From NCBI RefSeq assembly GCF_900766305.1, contig NZ_CAAFUZ010000028.1, positions 1-18,745 of the forward strand: a DNA stretch of 18,745 bases, read 5' to 3'. Position 1 is the first letter of the stretch. The number at the start of each line of letters is the position of its first letter. Below, one piece after another: positions 1 to 7,911 of the stretch. Position numbers and translations under genes: made by a program. Origin of the DNA: an uncultured Gemella sp. (GTDB lineage Bacteria; Bacillota; Bacilli; Staphylococcales; Gemellaceae). The notes beneath the pieces are model-generated. The model was given only the letters and a program-made list of their open reading frames with translations, did no database searches and had not been told where the DNA came from.

Positions 1-174
1 CTTCTCCTTTTTTTGTCCTTTAAAAGCTACTTTATCAATTGCGAATACTTCGTATGTTTTGTCCTCATACGTTAATCCACTTTCACTAGTTGCTTCTGTT
101 TTTACTTTTTGTAAATATCCAGCACCAATACCTGTTAGTAATGCTCCGTCTACTCTCTCTTTAGTTACTGTCAT
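1..174 (-). CDS. Probable major tail protein, N-terminal 58 residues (runs off the window)
   Basis: The frame is open from an ATG at 174 to the window edge and encodes a start beginning MTVTKERVDGALLTGIGAGY. The ATG is preceded by AGGAGG seven bases upstream, so the start is well supported. I do not recognise a diagnostic motif in these 58 residues. The call rests on position: in HK97-like siphophages the gene after the head-closure and tail-completion genes is normally the major tail (tube) protein. It lies 11 nt after the gp10-like gene and is surely in the same operon. It could be another tail component. Confidence 0.55.
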   Translation of the reverse strand, partial: MTVTKERVDGALLTGIGAGYLQKVKTEATSESGLTYEDKTYEVFAIDKVAFKGQKKEK

Positions 175-185
175 TTCAGTTCCTC

Positions 186-614
186 CTATTTATTTAATAA
201 TTTATCTTTAACTTTCTTAGCAAATGAATCTTTGTGTTGTAATGCTGCAGGTCTAATATGTGGCTTAGGTGCAACATATTTTCTACTACCTTTTTTATAT
301 CTTCTTGCACGTTTACCACGTCTTTCTCTACTAGTAGCTTTAGAAAATCCAGCATGAAATCCTACTTCATGGAAATATAAATGTAGATTGGGCCTACCTG
401 CCCAACCTACTGTACTTTCATATAATGCATGTTTTGCGATAATTCCATCAACACCAGCACCAGTTACTTTTAAGCCTTTACTAGTAGCGATTTTTTTCGC
501 ATCATCTTTAATTTCTTCTGCTTCTTTTTCTACTATGCTATTAATAGCTTTAGCATTACTGCTAAGCTTGTTTAACTTAGCAATTGCCCCACTAAAGCCA
601 AACTCTTTTGTCAT
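186..614 (-). CDS. HK97 gp10-like head-tail/tail-completion protein
   Basis: A 142-aa protein resembling the HK97 gp10 family, which acts at the neck where the tail joins the head. The visible pattern is an N-terminal helical part (residues 1-45), then LYFHEVGFHAG near residue 80, a very basic loop (RERRGKRARRYKKGSRK, about 96-112), and the family-typical PKPHIRPA segment near 116-123. The start at 614 has a GGAG site eight bases upstream and overlaps the preceding gene by 4 nt (ATGA), implying translational coupling. Here the gene follows the DUF3168-like gene, whereas gp10 often precedes it, so the two role names could be exchanged. Confidence 0.75.
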   Translation of the reverse strand: MTKEFGFSGAIAKLNKLSSNAKAINSIVEKEAEEIKDDAKKIATSKGLKVTGAGVDGIIAKHALYESTVGWAGRPNLHLYFHEVGFHAGFSKATSRERRGKRARRYKKGSRKYVAPKPHIRPAALQHKDSFAKKVKDKLLNK

Positions 615-958
615 GAGTAAATCTCCAGGTAATACATGAATTGATTTTCTTTTTTATCAGCATTCACATCAATTACTTCTTGCCAAGAACCAGTATTTAA
701 TTTTGTGTTATCCTCTAATGAGTTTTGTATTTTTTGTAAAATTTCTGAACTGTCTAAATCGTGTGGCACTAAATCATAGAAATTTAATTGATATACATGG
801 TGTTTAATTTTCTTTTTGTTAGAAAGTCTTTTTTCAGTTGTATTTACGTGAAAATATACTATTTTTGGGAAATCTGTCTCTTCACTAAATCCATATGAAT
901 ATGGAATATTCAATTCCATATCAGTTATGGTTTGAAATATTAATTCCTTAATGGTCAT
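611..958 (-). CDS. Tail-terminator/tail-completion-like protein (DUF3168-type)
   Basis: A 115-aa protein whose size, position and pattern fit phage tail-completion proteins. An N-terminal helix (IKELIFQTITDM) is followed by PYSYGF near residues 19-24, and a C-terminal ILQKIQNSLEDN helix and strand end in MYYLEIYS. Family members cap the tail tube or help join it to the head. The ATG at 958 has AGAGGTG seven bases upstream, and the gene overlaps the head-closure gene by 11 nt. Its TGA stop at 611-613 shows that TGA is a genuine stop in this genome. The assignment is by weak motif similarity plus gene order. Confidence 0.6.
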   Translation of the reverse strand: MTIKELIFQTITDMELNIPYSYGFSEETDFPKIVYFHVNTTEKRLSNKKKIKHHVYQLNFYDLVPHDLDSSEILQKIQNSLEDNTKLNTGSWQEVIDVNADKKENQFMYYLEIYS

Positions 959-1307
959 TTCTAATCACCTCTACCAACGATAATTCAGTTTCATTTTTCA
1001 CATGATTATGATAAATTCTTGAAATAACATAAGATTTATTTTTTATAATCACATAAAGATCGCTTAACAAATAGTCATTAATATTGTGAAACAACCTAAT
1101 AGCAATCCTTGTAGAAACTTCTGTATCTACCTGTAAAGATTGATACTTTTCATTAGCTGTTACACCTAAATATCTGAACCAAAACTTTCTGATTTCCTCT
1201 TCAGTTTTATCAGATAATTTAGTATTAAATTTATCTTTTGTATGAGTATATTTAATAAACCTTACTATTCCATCATTGTAAGATTGACTAATCTTGTTTT
1301 GCTTCAT
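948..1307 (-). CDS. Head-closure / head-tail adaptor protein
   Basis: A 119-aa protein in the slot used by SPP1 gp16-type head-closure proteins, which plug the connector after DNA packaging. It has a beta-rich character with a mid-protein RKFWFRYLGVT segment, a central STRIAIRLFHNI strand, and an ISRIYHNHVKNETELSLVEV strand pair near the C-terminus, where adaptors often have a similar closing hairpin. The start at 1307 lies inside the upstream gene (20 nt overlap) without a strong Shine-Dalgarno, so translation is probably coupled. The role is inferred mainly from order: connector, small spacer protein, adaptor, completion. Confidence 0.6.
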   Translation of the reverse strand: MKQNKISQSYNDGIVRFIKYTHTKDKFNTKLSDKTEEEIRKFWFRYLGVTANEKYQSLQVDTEVSTRIAIRLFHNINDYLLSDLYVIIKNKSYVISRIYHNHVKNETELSLVEVIRNDH

Positions 1308-1578
1308 CAGTTTTTTCTACAGGAGCTTCCTTAACTTCTTCTTTAGTTTCAGTTTCTTCTACTGGAGCTTCCTTAACTTCTTCTTTAGTTTCAGTTTCTG
1401 CAGCTTCTACTGATGCTGTTTCTTCTTCAACTAACTCTAAGAACTCTCCACCATAAATTGATAGATTTTTCTTGAATTCATCATATCTAGCTTTTGTAAT
1501 TTCCAAAACGTCACCTGGTTTATAAACTGTACCTGTATATAAATCTTCAAACACTTGTAATGCTTTCACTTTAACCAT
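1288..1578 (-). CDS. Small head-region protein with tandem acidic repeats
   Basis: A 96-aa protein of unknown role. The N-terminal half (MVKVKALQVFEDLYTGTVYK, then PGDVLEITKARYDEF) resembles a small beta-barrel-like domain often found in phages between connector and adaptor genes. The C-terminal half is low-complexity and dominated by Glu, Lys and Thr, with two copies of a 14-residue unit containing ETKEEVKEAPVE. The ATG at 1578 is preferred to the in-frame TTG at 1602 because AGAGG lies about nine bases upstream. It overlaps the adaptor gene. The acidic tail is probably disordered. Homologues often lack such a tail, so repeat number may vary between related phages. Confidence 0.7.
   Translation of the reverse strand: MVKVKALQVFEDLYTGTVYKPGDVLEITKARYDEFKKNLSIYGGEFLELVEEETASVEAAETETKEEVKEAPVEETETKEEVKEAPVEKTDEAKQD
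1315..1398 (-). repeat. Two tandem 42-bp coding repeats
   Basis: Two direct copies with a 42-bp period (about 1315-1356 and 1357-1398) are almost identical at DNA level, differing at one base near the start. They encode the two 14-residue acidic units of the small head-region protein. The near-identity suggests recent slippage-type duplication. Confidence 0.9.
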
Positions 1579-1579
1579 T

Positions 1580-1861
1580 TTATCTGTACCTCTCTTTTTC
1601 AATTCTTATTAATAGACTTGACATCTCACCTAAAAAATTAGTGTCAAAATATTCTAATTTATCATTGTATTCATACCTTGCTCTCTCAAACACTAATGAT
1701 TTTCCTTGCTCATTATTATCAATATCAAAGAAACCACATTTTTCACAAAGAATTTCATAAGAAAAAGACAACAACCTCTTTAGATTGTCGTCCTCATCAT
1801 CATGAAGTATATGTAATTTATCTTTGAATTGTTTTAATAAATCATCTGAAATATCAAACAT
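1580..1861 (-). CDS. gp6-like head-tail connector protein
   Basis: A 93-aa helical protein of the HK97 gp6 / phage connector family, which forms the ring below the portal. The recognisable pattern is the FERARYEYNDKLEYFDTNF stretch (about residues 58-76) followed by EMSSLLIRIEKE, matching the usual 'ARY-YND-LE-F--NF--E---L' signature. It is only 4 nt from the capsid stop. The Shine-Dalgarno is weak (AGGATAGG), so coupling to capsid translation is plausible. Family membership is fairly certain. Confidence 0.85.
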   Translation of the reverse strand: MFDISDDLLKQFKDKLHILHDDEDDNLKRLLSFSYEILCEKCGFFDIDNNEQGKSLVFERARYEYNDKLEYFDTNFLGEMSSLLIRIEKERYR

Positions 1862-1865
1862 AAGC

Positions 1866-2993
1866 CTATCCTAATGGCACTGCCATTGCTAAATCTTTAG
1901 TAAATGTTAATTTAACTACTGCTTCTTTGTCTACAGGTTTAACATCAAATCTAGTGATTAAACGTGTATCGTATGAATTACGTGTGAATGCTTTACCACC
2001 AACATCTGTAGATAGAATTTCTAAAGCATTTAGTGAATATAATCGTACTGCTTCATGTAAATCACCTACATATAATGGGAATGAGCCGTCTGTTTCTTTA
2101 GGGAAATGTGTATCTGGTAATACAACTACTTCTTTTCCTGATAATAAACGTTTAGTTGGTTCATTTACCACTGGTTGAAGTAGATAATTATTATTTTTAT
2201 CTTTTAATGTATCTAAAATATTAAATCCACTTTGGTTAGTGATAAATTTAGTATTATCTAAGAACATAGGATCTAATGTAACATTCATAGCTGTCTTGAT
2301 TTCATCAACCTTAGTAATAGCTTTTTTCTCAAATGAATTTAATACTTCTAAAATTTCTTTATTTTCAGTAATAACTTGTTTTCTCGTGAACCATTTCGCT
2401 AAATAAGCTAATAAGTTTTCTGGTGTATCTTGCAATAAGAATCTTGATACTGGTAAAATTCCACCGAAATTTTTTACTGCATAAGAAATTTTTTCAAAAG
2501 TTGAACCTTTGATTTCTTCAATTTCTGCTAATTCAGTAATATTAGTTAATGCAGTAAGCTGACTTGTTTTTTCATATACTTCACTACCTGATGGGACAAC
2601 TACGTTACGAACATCTACATAATCTCTTAGAGATGTAAATGAGCGTCTATATTCATTAATTTTTGTTTGAACATCTGCAGGAACTAAATAACCACCATTC
2701 TCGTCTGTTGATTCTTTTAATGGCCCAGCTTCATCTACAACACCAGTTTTGATATATCTTTGTAATGCTTGAATACCAGTTTCTACTTTGTTTTCAACTG
2801 TCATGTCAACTGCTTTATCATCATGTTTTAAACTATTTAAATTTTGAATTAGATCAATTTCAGTTGTTAAATTTTTAATCTCTGCAACTAAAGAATTAGC
2901 TAATTCTTTATCACCATTATTAATTGCTGTTTCTGCAGCTTCTACTTTTTCTGCTTTTAATTGTAATAACTCTCTTAATTTTTTATTATTCAT
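1866..2993 (-). CDS. HK97-family major capsid protein
   Basis: A 375-aa precursor of the shell protein. Residues 1 to about 65 form a helical, charged scaffolding (delta) domain. A linker follows, then the GGYLVPADVQ segment (100-109) that typically opens the mature HK97 fold. Later segments NVVVPSGSEV, GILPVSRFLLQDTPENL and VVVLPDTHFP fit the N-arm, spine helix and A-domain of the family. The protease gene directly upstream probably removes the delta domain. The start has GGAGG eight bases upstream and the ATG abuts the protease stop (TAAATG). No cross-linking residues can be confirmed by eye. Confidence 0.95.
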   Translation of the reverse strand: MNNKKLRELLQLKAEKVEAAETAINNGDKELANSLVAEIKNLTTEIDLIQNLNSLKHDDKAVDMTVENKVETGIQALQRYIKTGVVDEAGPLKESTDENGGYLVPADVQTKINEYRRSFTSLRDYVDVRNVVVPSGSEVYEKTSQLTALTNITELAEIEEIKGSTFEKISYAVKNFGGILPVSRFLLQDTPENLLAYLAKWFTRKQVITENKEILEVLNSFEKKAITKVDEIKTAMNVTLDPMFLDNTKFITNQSGFNILDTLKDKNNNYLLQPVVNEPTKRLLSGKEVVVLPDTHFPKETDGSFPLYVGDLHEAVRLYSLNALEILSTDVGGKAFTRNSYDTRLITRFDVKPVDKEAVVKLTFTKDLAMAVPLG

Positions 2994-3671
2994 TTATTGA
3001 ACCTCCAAAAATTCTAAATATTGCTTTGCTCGTTCCGTTTGAAATTCATAATTATCTTTAATTAATTCTTTAGGAACATTTCTAAATTTATGTGCTTGTT
3101 CTTTAGTTAAACAAGCTGCCATTTTTACTGGCTCTGCTATTTCATCACATAATCCCAGCTCTAAACATTCATCAGCATTTAACCAACTTTCTTTATCCAT
3201 TAAATCTCTGATTTCATCTTCTGTAGTCTTATCTTTAGCTTTAGCTAAATAAGTACTAACTATACTGTCATTAATGTGATCTAAATCATCTGCCATTTTT
3301 CTTAAGTCATTTGCATTTCCATACATTCCAGTCCATGCATTATGAATCATCATCATGGCATTTTTTGGCATAACTACCTTGTCAGCTCCCATTGCAATTA
3401 CAGTTGCAATTGAAGCTGCTAAACCATCAACATATGCTGTCACATATGCTTTATTGTGTCTGATTAAGCTATGAATGGCTTGCCCATCAAATACATCTCC
3501 TCCATTTGAATTAATATGTAAGTCAATGTATTTAACATCACCTAAAGCATTTAATTCTTCGGCAAATTGTTGTGCTGTAGATTTTTCTAGCCACCAGTCA
3601 TAACCGATATCTGAATAGATATAAATTTCTGCCTTATCTTCATTTAAGGCTTTCATCTTCCAATTGTTCAT
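2994..3671 (-). CDS. ClpP-like prohead maturation protease
   Basis: A 225-aa serine protease of the ClpP/crotonase-fold family used by phages to cleave the capsid scaffold domain. The nucleophile is Ser87 in GLAASIATVIAMGAD, with the preceding INSNGGDVFDG as oxyanion/strand motif. His110 lies in MMMIHNAWTG, and the acidic residue is probably Asp159 or Glu161 in LMDKESWLNADE, where ClpP has Asp. The ATG at 3671 is chosen over an upstream start at 3728 because AGGAG lies nine bases before it and the encoded start (MNNWKMKALN) suits the family. It overlaps the portal gene by 32 nt. Confidence 0.93.
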   Translation of the reverse strand: MNNWKMKALNEDKAEIYIYSDIGYDWWLEKSTAQQFAEELNALGDVKYIDLHINSNGGDVFDGQAIHSLIRHNKAYVTAYVDGLAASIATVIAMGADKVVMPKNAMMMIHNAWTGMYGNANDLRKMADDLDHINDSIVSTYLAKAKDKTTEDEIRDLMDKESWLNADECLELGLCDEIAEPVKMAACLTKEQAHKFRNVPKELIKDNYEFQTERAKQYLEFLEVQ

Positions 3672-4896
3672 TACCTCTTGCTCCTGCTTTCCACATTTGA
3701 TATTCTTTGATTGTATCGATAGGAGCATAGTTTAATGACATAAATCTCATATCACCATACTCATTATCAATTGTCGACATATCCTCTGAACGTAATATAT
3801 CGTTGATTGTATAAACTCCAACATGTTGCATTTTTTCATAAAATTCTGCTCGTGATTTTTGGTCTGCTCTTAATTCAGCTTCCATATTGAACTTGAAATA
3901 ATAGCCTCTTTTTCTATCTAAATCTGTTAGAATTTTAGTGTTTAATTCAGCTTCAATATTTGTTACATATGGCAACATAACATTTTTTACATAGTCCATT
4001 GATTGTGATAAAGCGTTAGAATGGGTTAATCCACTGTAATCACCATATTTATATGGTGGCACTTTAAAAATACTAGCAATTTCTGCTTTGTTGTATTTCA
4101 TAGTTTGGATAAACTGTGCATCAGATTGTGGAATTCCAACACTTTGATAATCAATATCTGGATTCAGAATAGCTACATTATTATTCTCAAGATGCTTTTT
4201 CCATGATTCAGCAACTGTTTCTTTATTTTCAGCTGTCAATGGTGTTCTTGTAGATTTCAATATAGCTAATGGAATACCCTCTCTTTTAAAGAGGTTAGAT
4301 GCCATTTCTCGTCCTTTTTGGTTTCCTTGAATACTTTCTCTCAATACTTGAACAGGAGAACGTCCTATCAAGCCATTAATAGATAAATTTTTAAAATGTA
4401 GTAATTCATCACTATTCAAAATTACTTGTTTGCCTTTATACGTTGTTCTATAGGTTACTGTGTTAGTTTCAGCATGATACAGTACGCTTGTAACTCTAGG
4501 ATCTAACGGAACAATCTCCTTTACTTGACCATTTCTTCCAATTTCTAAATAATGATAGCTATTTCCCCACAGATTTAACTGTGTCATTACTAAATGTTTC
4601 CATTCAAAGCTAGTCATGTTTTTGTTTGGTTGGTCTTTTAACAAGCTATACACACTATGATTTTTTGCTTTCTCTACAGTTCCTTTATTGTCATAAAGTA
4701 AATTCAATGGATACTTTGCTAAATCATCAGCTAAAACCTTTACTGAACTATAAACTTCTGAAGTACTAATAGCACTTTCTTCTGTAACATTGTTTCCTCG
4801 ATTATTAAATAAATTGAGAAGCCAATCAGCAGGATTTCTTAAATCACTTTCCACTTCACTACCTGTTGGTGTCTTATTTCTAAATATCATCCTCAT
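3640..4896 (-). CDS. HK97-family portal protein
   Basis: A 418-aa portal subunit that forms the dodecameric DNA-entry ring in the capsid and docks the terminase. Family landmarks in order are SEVYSSVKVLADDLAKYPLN (near residues 46-65), WKHLVMTQLNLWGNSYHYLE (about 99-118), VPLDPRVT, LLHFKNLSINGLIGRSPV, and GIPQSDAQFIQTMKYNKAEI with FKVPPYKYGD. The start is set by a strong AAGGAGGTG site six bases upstream of the ATG at 4896. It sits between terminase and protease genes, as in HK97 and many Firmicute siphophages. Confidence 0.96.
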   Translation of the reverse strand: MRMIFRNKTPTGSEVESDLRNPADWLLNLFNNRGNNVTEESAISTSEVYSSVKVLADDLAKYPLNLLYDNKGTVEKAKNHSVYSLLKDQPNKNMTSFEWKHLVMTQLNLWGNSYHYLEIGRNGQVKEIVPLDPRVTSVLYHAETNTVTYRTTYKGKQVILNSDELLHFKNLSINGLIGRSPVQVLRESIQGNQKGREMASNLFKREGIPLAILKSTRTPLTAENKETVAESWKKHLENNNVAILNPDIDYQSVGIPQSDAQFIQTMKYNKAEIASIFKVPPYKYGDYSGLTHSNALSQSMDYVKNVMLPYVTNIEAELNTKILTDLDRKRGYYFKFNMEAELRADQKSRAEFYEKMQHVGVYTINDILRSEDMSTIDNEYGDMRFMSLNYAPIDTIKEYQMWKAGARGNEQLEDESLK

Positions 4897-4910
4897 TTCT
4901 CACCTCCTTC

Positions 4911-5072
4911 CTAAGTGTCTAAATTAGTATCTAAAACATAAGTACATAGCATTAGAACTACTCCCAACACTACAAATCCTAATGTTTTACATAATAAAAA
5001 GCCTGCGTACACAAATGATACGAGGCTCAAAAGGAATAGAATTCCTATTAATATTCTTATTAACTTTTTCAT
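4911..5072 (-). CDS. Small two-helix membrane protein between terL and portal
   Basis: A 53-aa ORF beginning MKKLIRILIGILFLLS. Two hydrophobic segments (about residues 4-28 and 31-46) are separated by a Cys-Lys turn, and the end is acidic. It is predicted to be an integral membrane hairpin. The ATG overlaps the terL stop by one base (TAATG), and an AAAGGAG site lies 13 bases upstream, so reinitiation from terL is likely. Small membrane ORFs occur at this site in other Firmicute phages, but I know of no established function. It is too short for default gene callers. Confidence 0.7.
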   Translation of the reverse strand: MKKLIRILIGILFLLSLVSFVYAGFLLCKTLGFVVLGVVLMLCTYVLDTNLDT

Positions 5073-6757
5073 TAGAAACTAAACGCTCCTTTACTTATTT
5101 CTTCATTTAGATCATATCCGATATTGTCGCTGTACATAGCACGGGTAAAAGCAAAAATACCAGCAGCAGCCATATCTATCCTATCAGTAGATTTTTTCTT
5201 ATCTAACATGATATTATCCTGTGCATCTGCTTTTGTAACTGCATTTCCTAAACACCAAGTCAAAGCTTTATTTCCATCATGGTGTATTTTTTGCTCATAG
5301 ACACATTCTCTAAAGTGTTTTGTAGGTTCATTAAGAGTTAAAACACCTTGTCTAACTTCAATCATTAAGTATCCTAGTTTCTCCATTGATTGTGCCCATT
5401 GAGTTGCATTATAAGGGTCATAACATACTTCTTGAATACTATACTTACTTCTTAAGCTTTCTATATAGTCAATAACGAAATCATAATCAATAACTTCTCC
5501 TGGAGTGGTTGTTATCCAACCTTCATCTACCCAAAGACTATAGTTTACTCTATCAGTATTCATTCTTTGTTGTAGCGTTTCCTCTGGCATGAATCCTTTA
5601 CTTCTAACTGCATACTTACCTTCACCAAGTACAAATATTGAAGTTACTGCAGTTAAGTCTAATCTTTTTGATAAATCGACACCAACAAAGCAAGGTTTAC
5701 CCTCTAATTCATCATCAGGAACTTCACACAGTTTCCATTTCTCCATATCCATATATTTATTTTCTGGAGCATTTACCCAAATGTTCATGTTCTTAGTAAG
5801 AAACTTAGTCATAGTATCAGGCTTATCAATTGCTTCTTTCAACCTATCTCTTAAAAATTTCATACCCCTATCATAGCTTGCAAGAATCGGATTAGCTTTA
5901 ATCCAATTTCTTTCATCTTTGATATCATCACCTTTATCTAGTTCACAAACCATAGCATAGTAAGTATCGTTTTCTACAGGACTATTAGGGTCTAATAATT
6001 TAGAAACATATTCATACTCTATAGCGTAACATGGGCTGTTTAAATTGAATCCAGCAGTTGTAATAATAACGATTAATGGTTGACTTCTTGCACCTTGCCC
6101 AGATTGAATTACTTCTAAAATCTCATCTGTAGGATGTGCGTGATATTCATCCATTGCCCCTACTTGAGGGTTAAATCCATCTGCAGTCTTTCCAGAATCT
6201 CTGGATAAAGCCATAATATAGCTATTACTTCGCTCATGTTCTATCAAACTTCTAGTAATCTTAAACTTATTCCTAACTTCACTGCCTTGTAATTGTGCTT
6301 TTATTTCTTTAAAAACAATATTCGCTTGATCTCTTTTAGTAGCTCCAATATATGCTTCACTTGAAGATTCACCAAAAGCAGATATCTCATAAGATAAACA
6401 ACAAGAAACATCTTGAGACTTAGCATTCTTCCTTGCTACCTGGTAATAAAATTTTCTAAATCTTCTTAAGCCAGTTTCTATATGAATCCATCCATAAATA
6501 TTTGACCAGTTAAAAATTTGTATAGGTGCAGGATCTATATTCTTACCTGCCAATATACCTTTAGTATGTTTAAATAACGACATCCACTCTAGAAATCTCA
6601 TAGCTTTATCTTCATCAAAAATAAAAGGAAACTCTTTAGTCCCCTCTCTTTCTAAATCTCTAAGAAATCTCATGCATGCCCATTTTTCTTTTTCACAAAC
6701 TAAACGATCTCCGTTAACAGCTTCTTCTGCCCATTGTTTCATTGCATTTTTCAACAT
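5072..6757 (-). CDS. Terminase large subunit (ATPase/nuclease)
   Basis: A 561-aa packaging motor of the phage-terminase family. The N-terminal ATPase has a Walker A-like VARKNAKS at residues 107-114, Walker B GAMDEYHAH with Asp203-Glu204, and coupling motif IITTAG at 231-236. The C-terminal RNase-H-like nuclease has Asp361 in FVGVDLS, VCYDPYNA in the middle, and Asp528 in RIDMAAAG. It translocates DNA into the prohead and cuts concatemers. The ATG overlaps the terS stop by one base (TAATG), so expression is coupled. Full length for the family, and nothing is missing. Confidence 0.97.
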   Translation of the reverse strand: MLKNAMKQWAEEAVNGDRLVCEKEKWACMRFLRDLEREGTKEFPFIFDEDKAMRFLEWMSLFKHTKGILAGKNIDPAPIQIFNWSNIYGWIHIETGLRRFRKFYYQVARKNAKSQDVSCCLSYEISAFGESSSEAYIGATKRDQANIVFKEIKAQLQGSEVRNKFKITRSLIEHERSNSYIMALSRDSGKTADGFNPQVGAMDEYHAHPTDEILEVIQSGQGARSQPLIVIITTAGFNLNSPCYAIEYEYVSKLLDPNSPVENDTYYAMVCELDKGDDIKDERNWIKANPILASYDRGMKFLRDRLKEAIDKPDTMTKFLTKNMNIWVNAPENKYMDMEKWKLCEVPDDELEGKPCFVGVDLSKRLDLTAVTSIFVLGEGKYAVRSKGFMPEETLQQRMNTDRVNYSLWVDEGWITTTPGEVIDYDFVIDYIESLRSKYSIQEVCYDPYNATQWAQSMEKLGYLMIEVRQGVLTLNEPTKHFRECVYEQKIHHDGNKALTWCLGNAVTKADAQDNIMLDKKKSTDRIDMAAAGIFAFTRAMYSDNIGYDLNEEISKGAFSF

Positions 6758-7311
6758 TAGATATTACCAAACCTTTCATGAACAGAATCTTTTGGCAATT
6801 CTTCGTATGCTTTATCCATAGCAATTTTAGCACGAGCTACTGGAGTTAATCCAATTTCAGATTGAAGTGAACGTAAGATATTAAATAAATCTTTCTGTCT
6901 AATTAATAGAGGATGTTGGCCCATAGAATAATCCACTGTCCTTTCATTCTCAATGGTCTTAGAGCCACGTTTTAATACTCTCTCTGTTTCTTTTGTGTAA
7001 CCTTTGTCTGTGATTAAACCATCTTCTTGAATAATCCTACTGCATTCCACATACTTCTCATAAGTATCACAGTAAACAGCTAGAACATGAACATCTAGAT
7101 TATTTAAAAGATCTATAGAATCTGTCTGACTGACAATATATCTAAATTCTTTCTTCGCTAAATCTCCAAGCCACTTTGGAGGCTTCAATTTATCTTTTGA
7201 TAATTTTAGCTTATTTTCTTCTATTTTTCGTGCCTCTATTTTTTCTTTTGATAACCTCTGTCTATTACCTCCTAAAAGCTTTAATGACATAGGTTCAGCC
7301 TTCCTTGCCAA
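6757..7311 (-). CDS. Terminase small subunit, P27 family
   Basis: A 184-aa DNA-recognition subunit. The opening residues, with SLKLLGGNRQR, match the usual P27 N-terminus, and PKWLGDLAKKEF, DVHVLAVYCDTYEKY and the C-terminal NILRSLQSEIGLTPVARAK pattern are typical. It binds the packaging site and recruits TerL. The start is a TTG at 7311, supported by AAGGTGGTG just upstream and by homology of the first residues. It is the first gene after the candidate cos site. Confidence 0.94.
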   Translation of the reverse strand: MARKAEPMSLKLLGGNRQRLSKEKIEARKIEENKLKLSKDKLKPPKWLGDLAKKEFRYIVSQTDSIDLLNNLDVHVLAVYCDTYEKYVECSRIIQEDGLITDKGYTKETERVLKRGSKTIENERTVDYSMGQHPLLIRQKDLFNILRSLQSEIGLTPVARAKIAMDKAYEELPKDSVHERFGNI

Positions 7312-7468
7312 AGTATCACCACCTTCCTAAAAAAATCTCAATTGGAAAAAATAATTAAACGCATTTTGCGTGCAAAAAAGAGACGCCTGCTCGTAAGCAA
7401 AAATTATTTTTCAAATTTTTTCAGGGGGGTATCCCTGGGAAATATTTCCCAAAAGGCTTGATAAAATC
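7312..7468. other. Candidate cos / packaging-initiation region
   Basis: This is the non-coding gap between the HNH and small-terminase genes, the usual place for cos in phages with this gene order. In AT-rich surroundings it contains a run of six G (7424-7429), GGGTATCCC (7427-7435) and a perfect 16-bp palindrome TGGGAAATATTTCCCA (7436-7451). A second inverted repeat has arms ACGCA/TGCGT (7359-7363 and 7367-7371). The GC island and dyad symmetry fit a staggered terminase cut site with flanking TerS-binding repeats. The exact nick positions cannot be seen. Confidence 0.55.
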
Positions 7469-7792
7469 CTATTTGTAATGCTCTATCTTGTTATGGCAGT
7501 TGCGACACACCGACTCAAGGTTGCTCATCTCTAGCCTCTTGCTCCAGTCCGTCCTTACTTCCACCTTGTGATGCACTAGGTTGGCAGTGCCACCACACAT
7601 CACACAAGTAAAGCAATCTCTTTTAAGTACTTCTTGCCTTGTCTCCCTCCACTCCTTCGAGCGATAGAACTTCATTGCATCATCATTCTTTCTTTGTTCA
7701 TTGTAATATTTACTTTGTGTTTGTTTATGTCTATCACAATATGCACCACGTTTAATAAGTGTTCTGCAATTGTGATGCTTACATTCTTTCAT
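7469..7792 (-). CDS. HNH endonuclease of the packaging module
   Basis: A 107-aa HNH nuclease. An N-terminal zinc knuckle (Cys4, Cys9, Cys19, His22) precedes FYRSKEWRETRQEVLKRD. The nuclease core has Cys63-Cys66 and Cys96-Cys99 as zinc ligands, His75 in NLVHHKVEV, Asn91 in SNLESV and His100 in CRNCHNK. Such proteins sit next to terminase in many cos phages, and in HK97-like and related phages they stimulate terminase cutting at cos. The start at 7792 has only a weak AAAGAA-type RBS. An internal ATG at residue 40 would lose the zinc knuckle and is less likely. Confidence 0.92.
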   Translation of the reverse strand: MKECKHHNCRTLIKRGAYCDRHKQTQSKYYNEQRKNDDAMKFYRSKEWRETRQEVLKRDCFTCVMCGGTANLVHHKVEVRTDWSKRLEMSNLESVCRNCHNKIEHYK

Positions 7793-7829
7793 AACTATCT
7801 GTTCTTTCTTAAATTATTTCCAAAATAAA

Positions 7830-7855
7830 AAGAGATAGCAATTAAACTATCTCTT
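7830..7855 (-). terminator. Rho-independent terminator (leftward)
   Basis: A perfect 9-bp inverted repeat has arms AAGAGATAG (7830-7838) and CTATCTCTT (7847-7855) and an 8-nt loop. Read leftward it is followed by TTTATTTT. It would end the transcript of the 62-aa gene at 7949-8137. It also lies between the candidate promoter at 7912-7920 and the HNH gene, so any late transcript starting there would have to read through it. Confidence 0.7.
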
Positions 7856-7861
7856 AATATT

Positions 7862-7909
7862 CGTATACAATATACGCTTGTATTAATAATTATGTAGTAT
7901 TGGATACTA
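7862..7909. promoter_or_regulatory. Two short inverted repeats, possible operators
   Basis: Two perfect 6-bp dyads, each with a 3-nt centre, lie 18 bp apart. CGTATA/TATACG (7862-7876) is centred on CAA and TAGTAT/ATACTA (7895-7909) is centred on TGG. They sit just downstream of an extended -10 element (TGATATAAT, 7920-7912, leftward), so the second dyad would cover the transcription start. They may bind a regulator of the late operon such as the ArpU-like protein. This is inference from position. Confidence 0.4.
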
Positions 7910-7911
7910 AT

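Noticed and set aside
1927..2178. Plus-strand ORF of 83 codons opposite the capsid gene
   Set aside because: It is a shadow of the well-supported capsid gene, has no Shine-Dalgarno and shows no domain pattern. The same holds for the plus-strand frames at 388-639, 5589-5876, 7634-7828, 11953-12234, 12613-12810, 13211-13465, 13824-14132 and 17224-17418.
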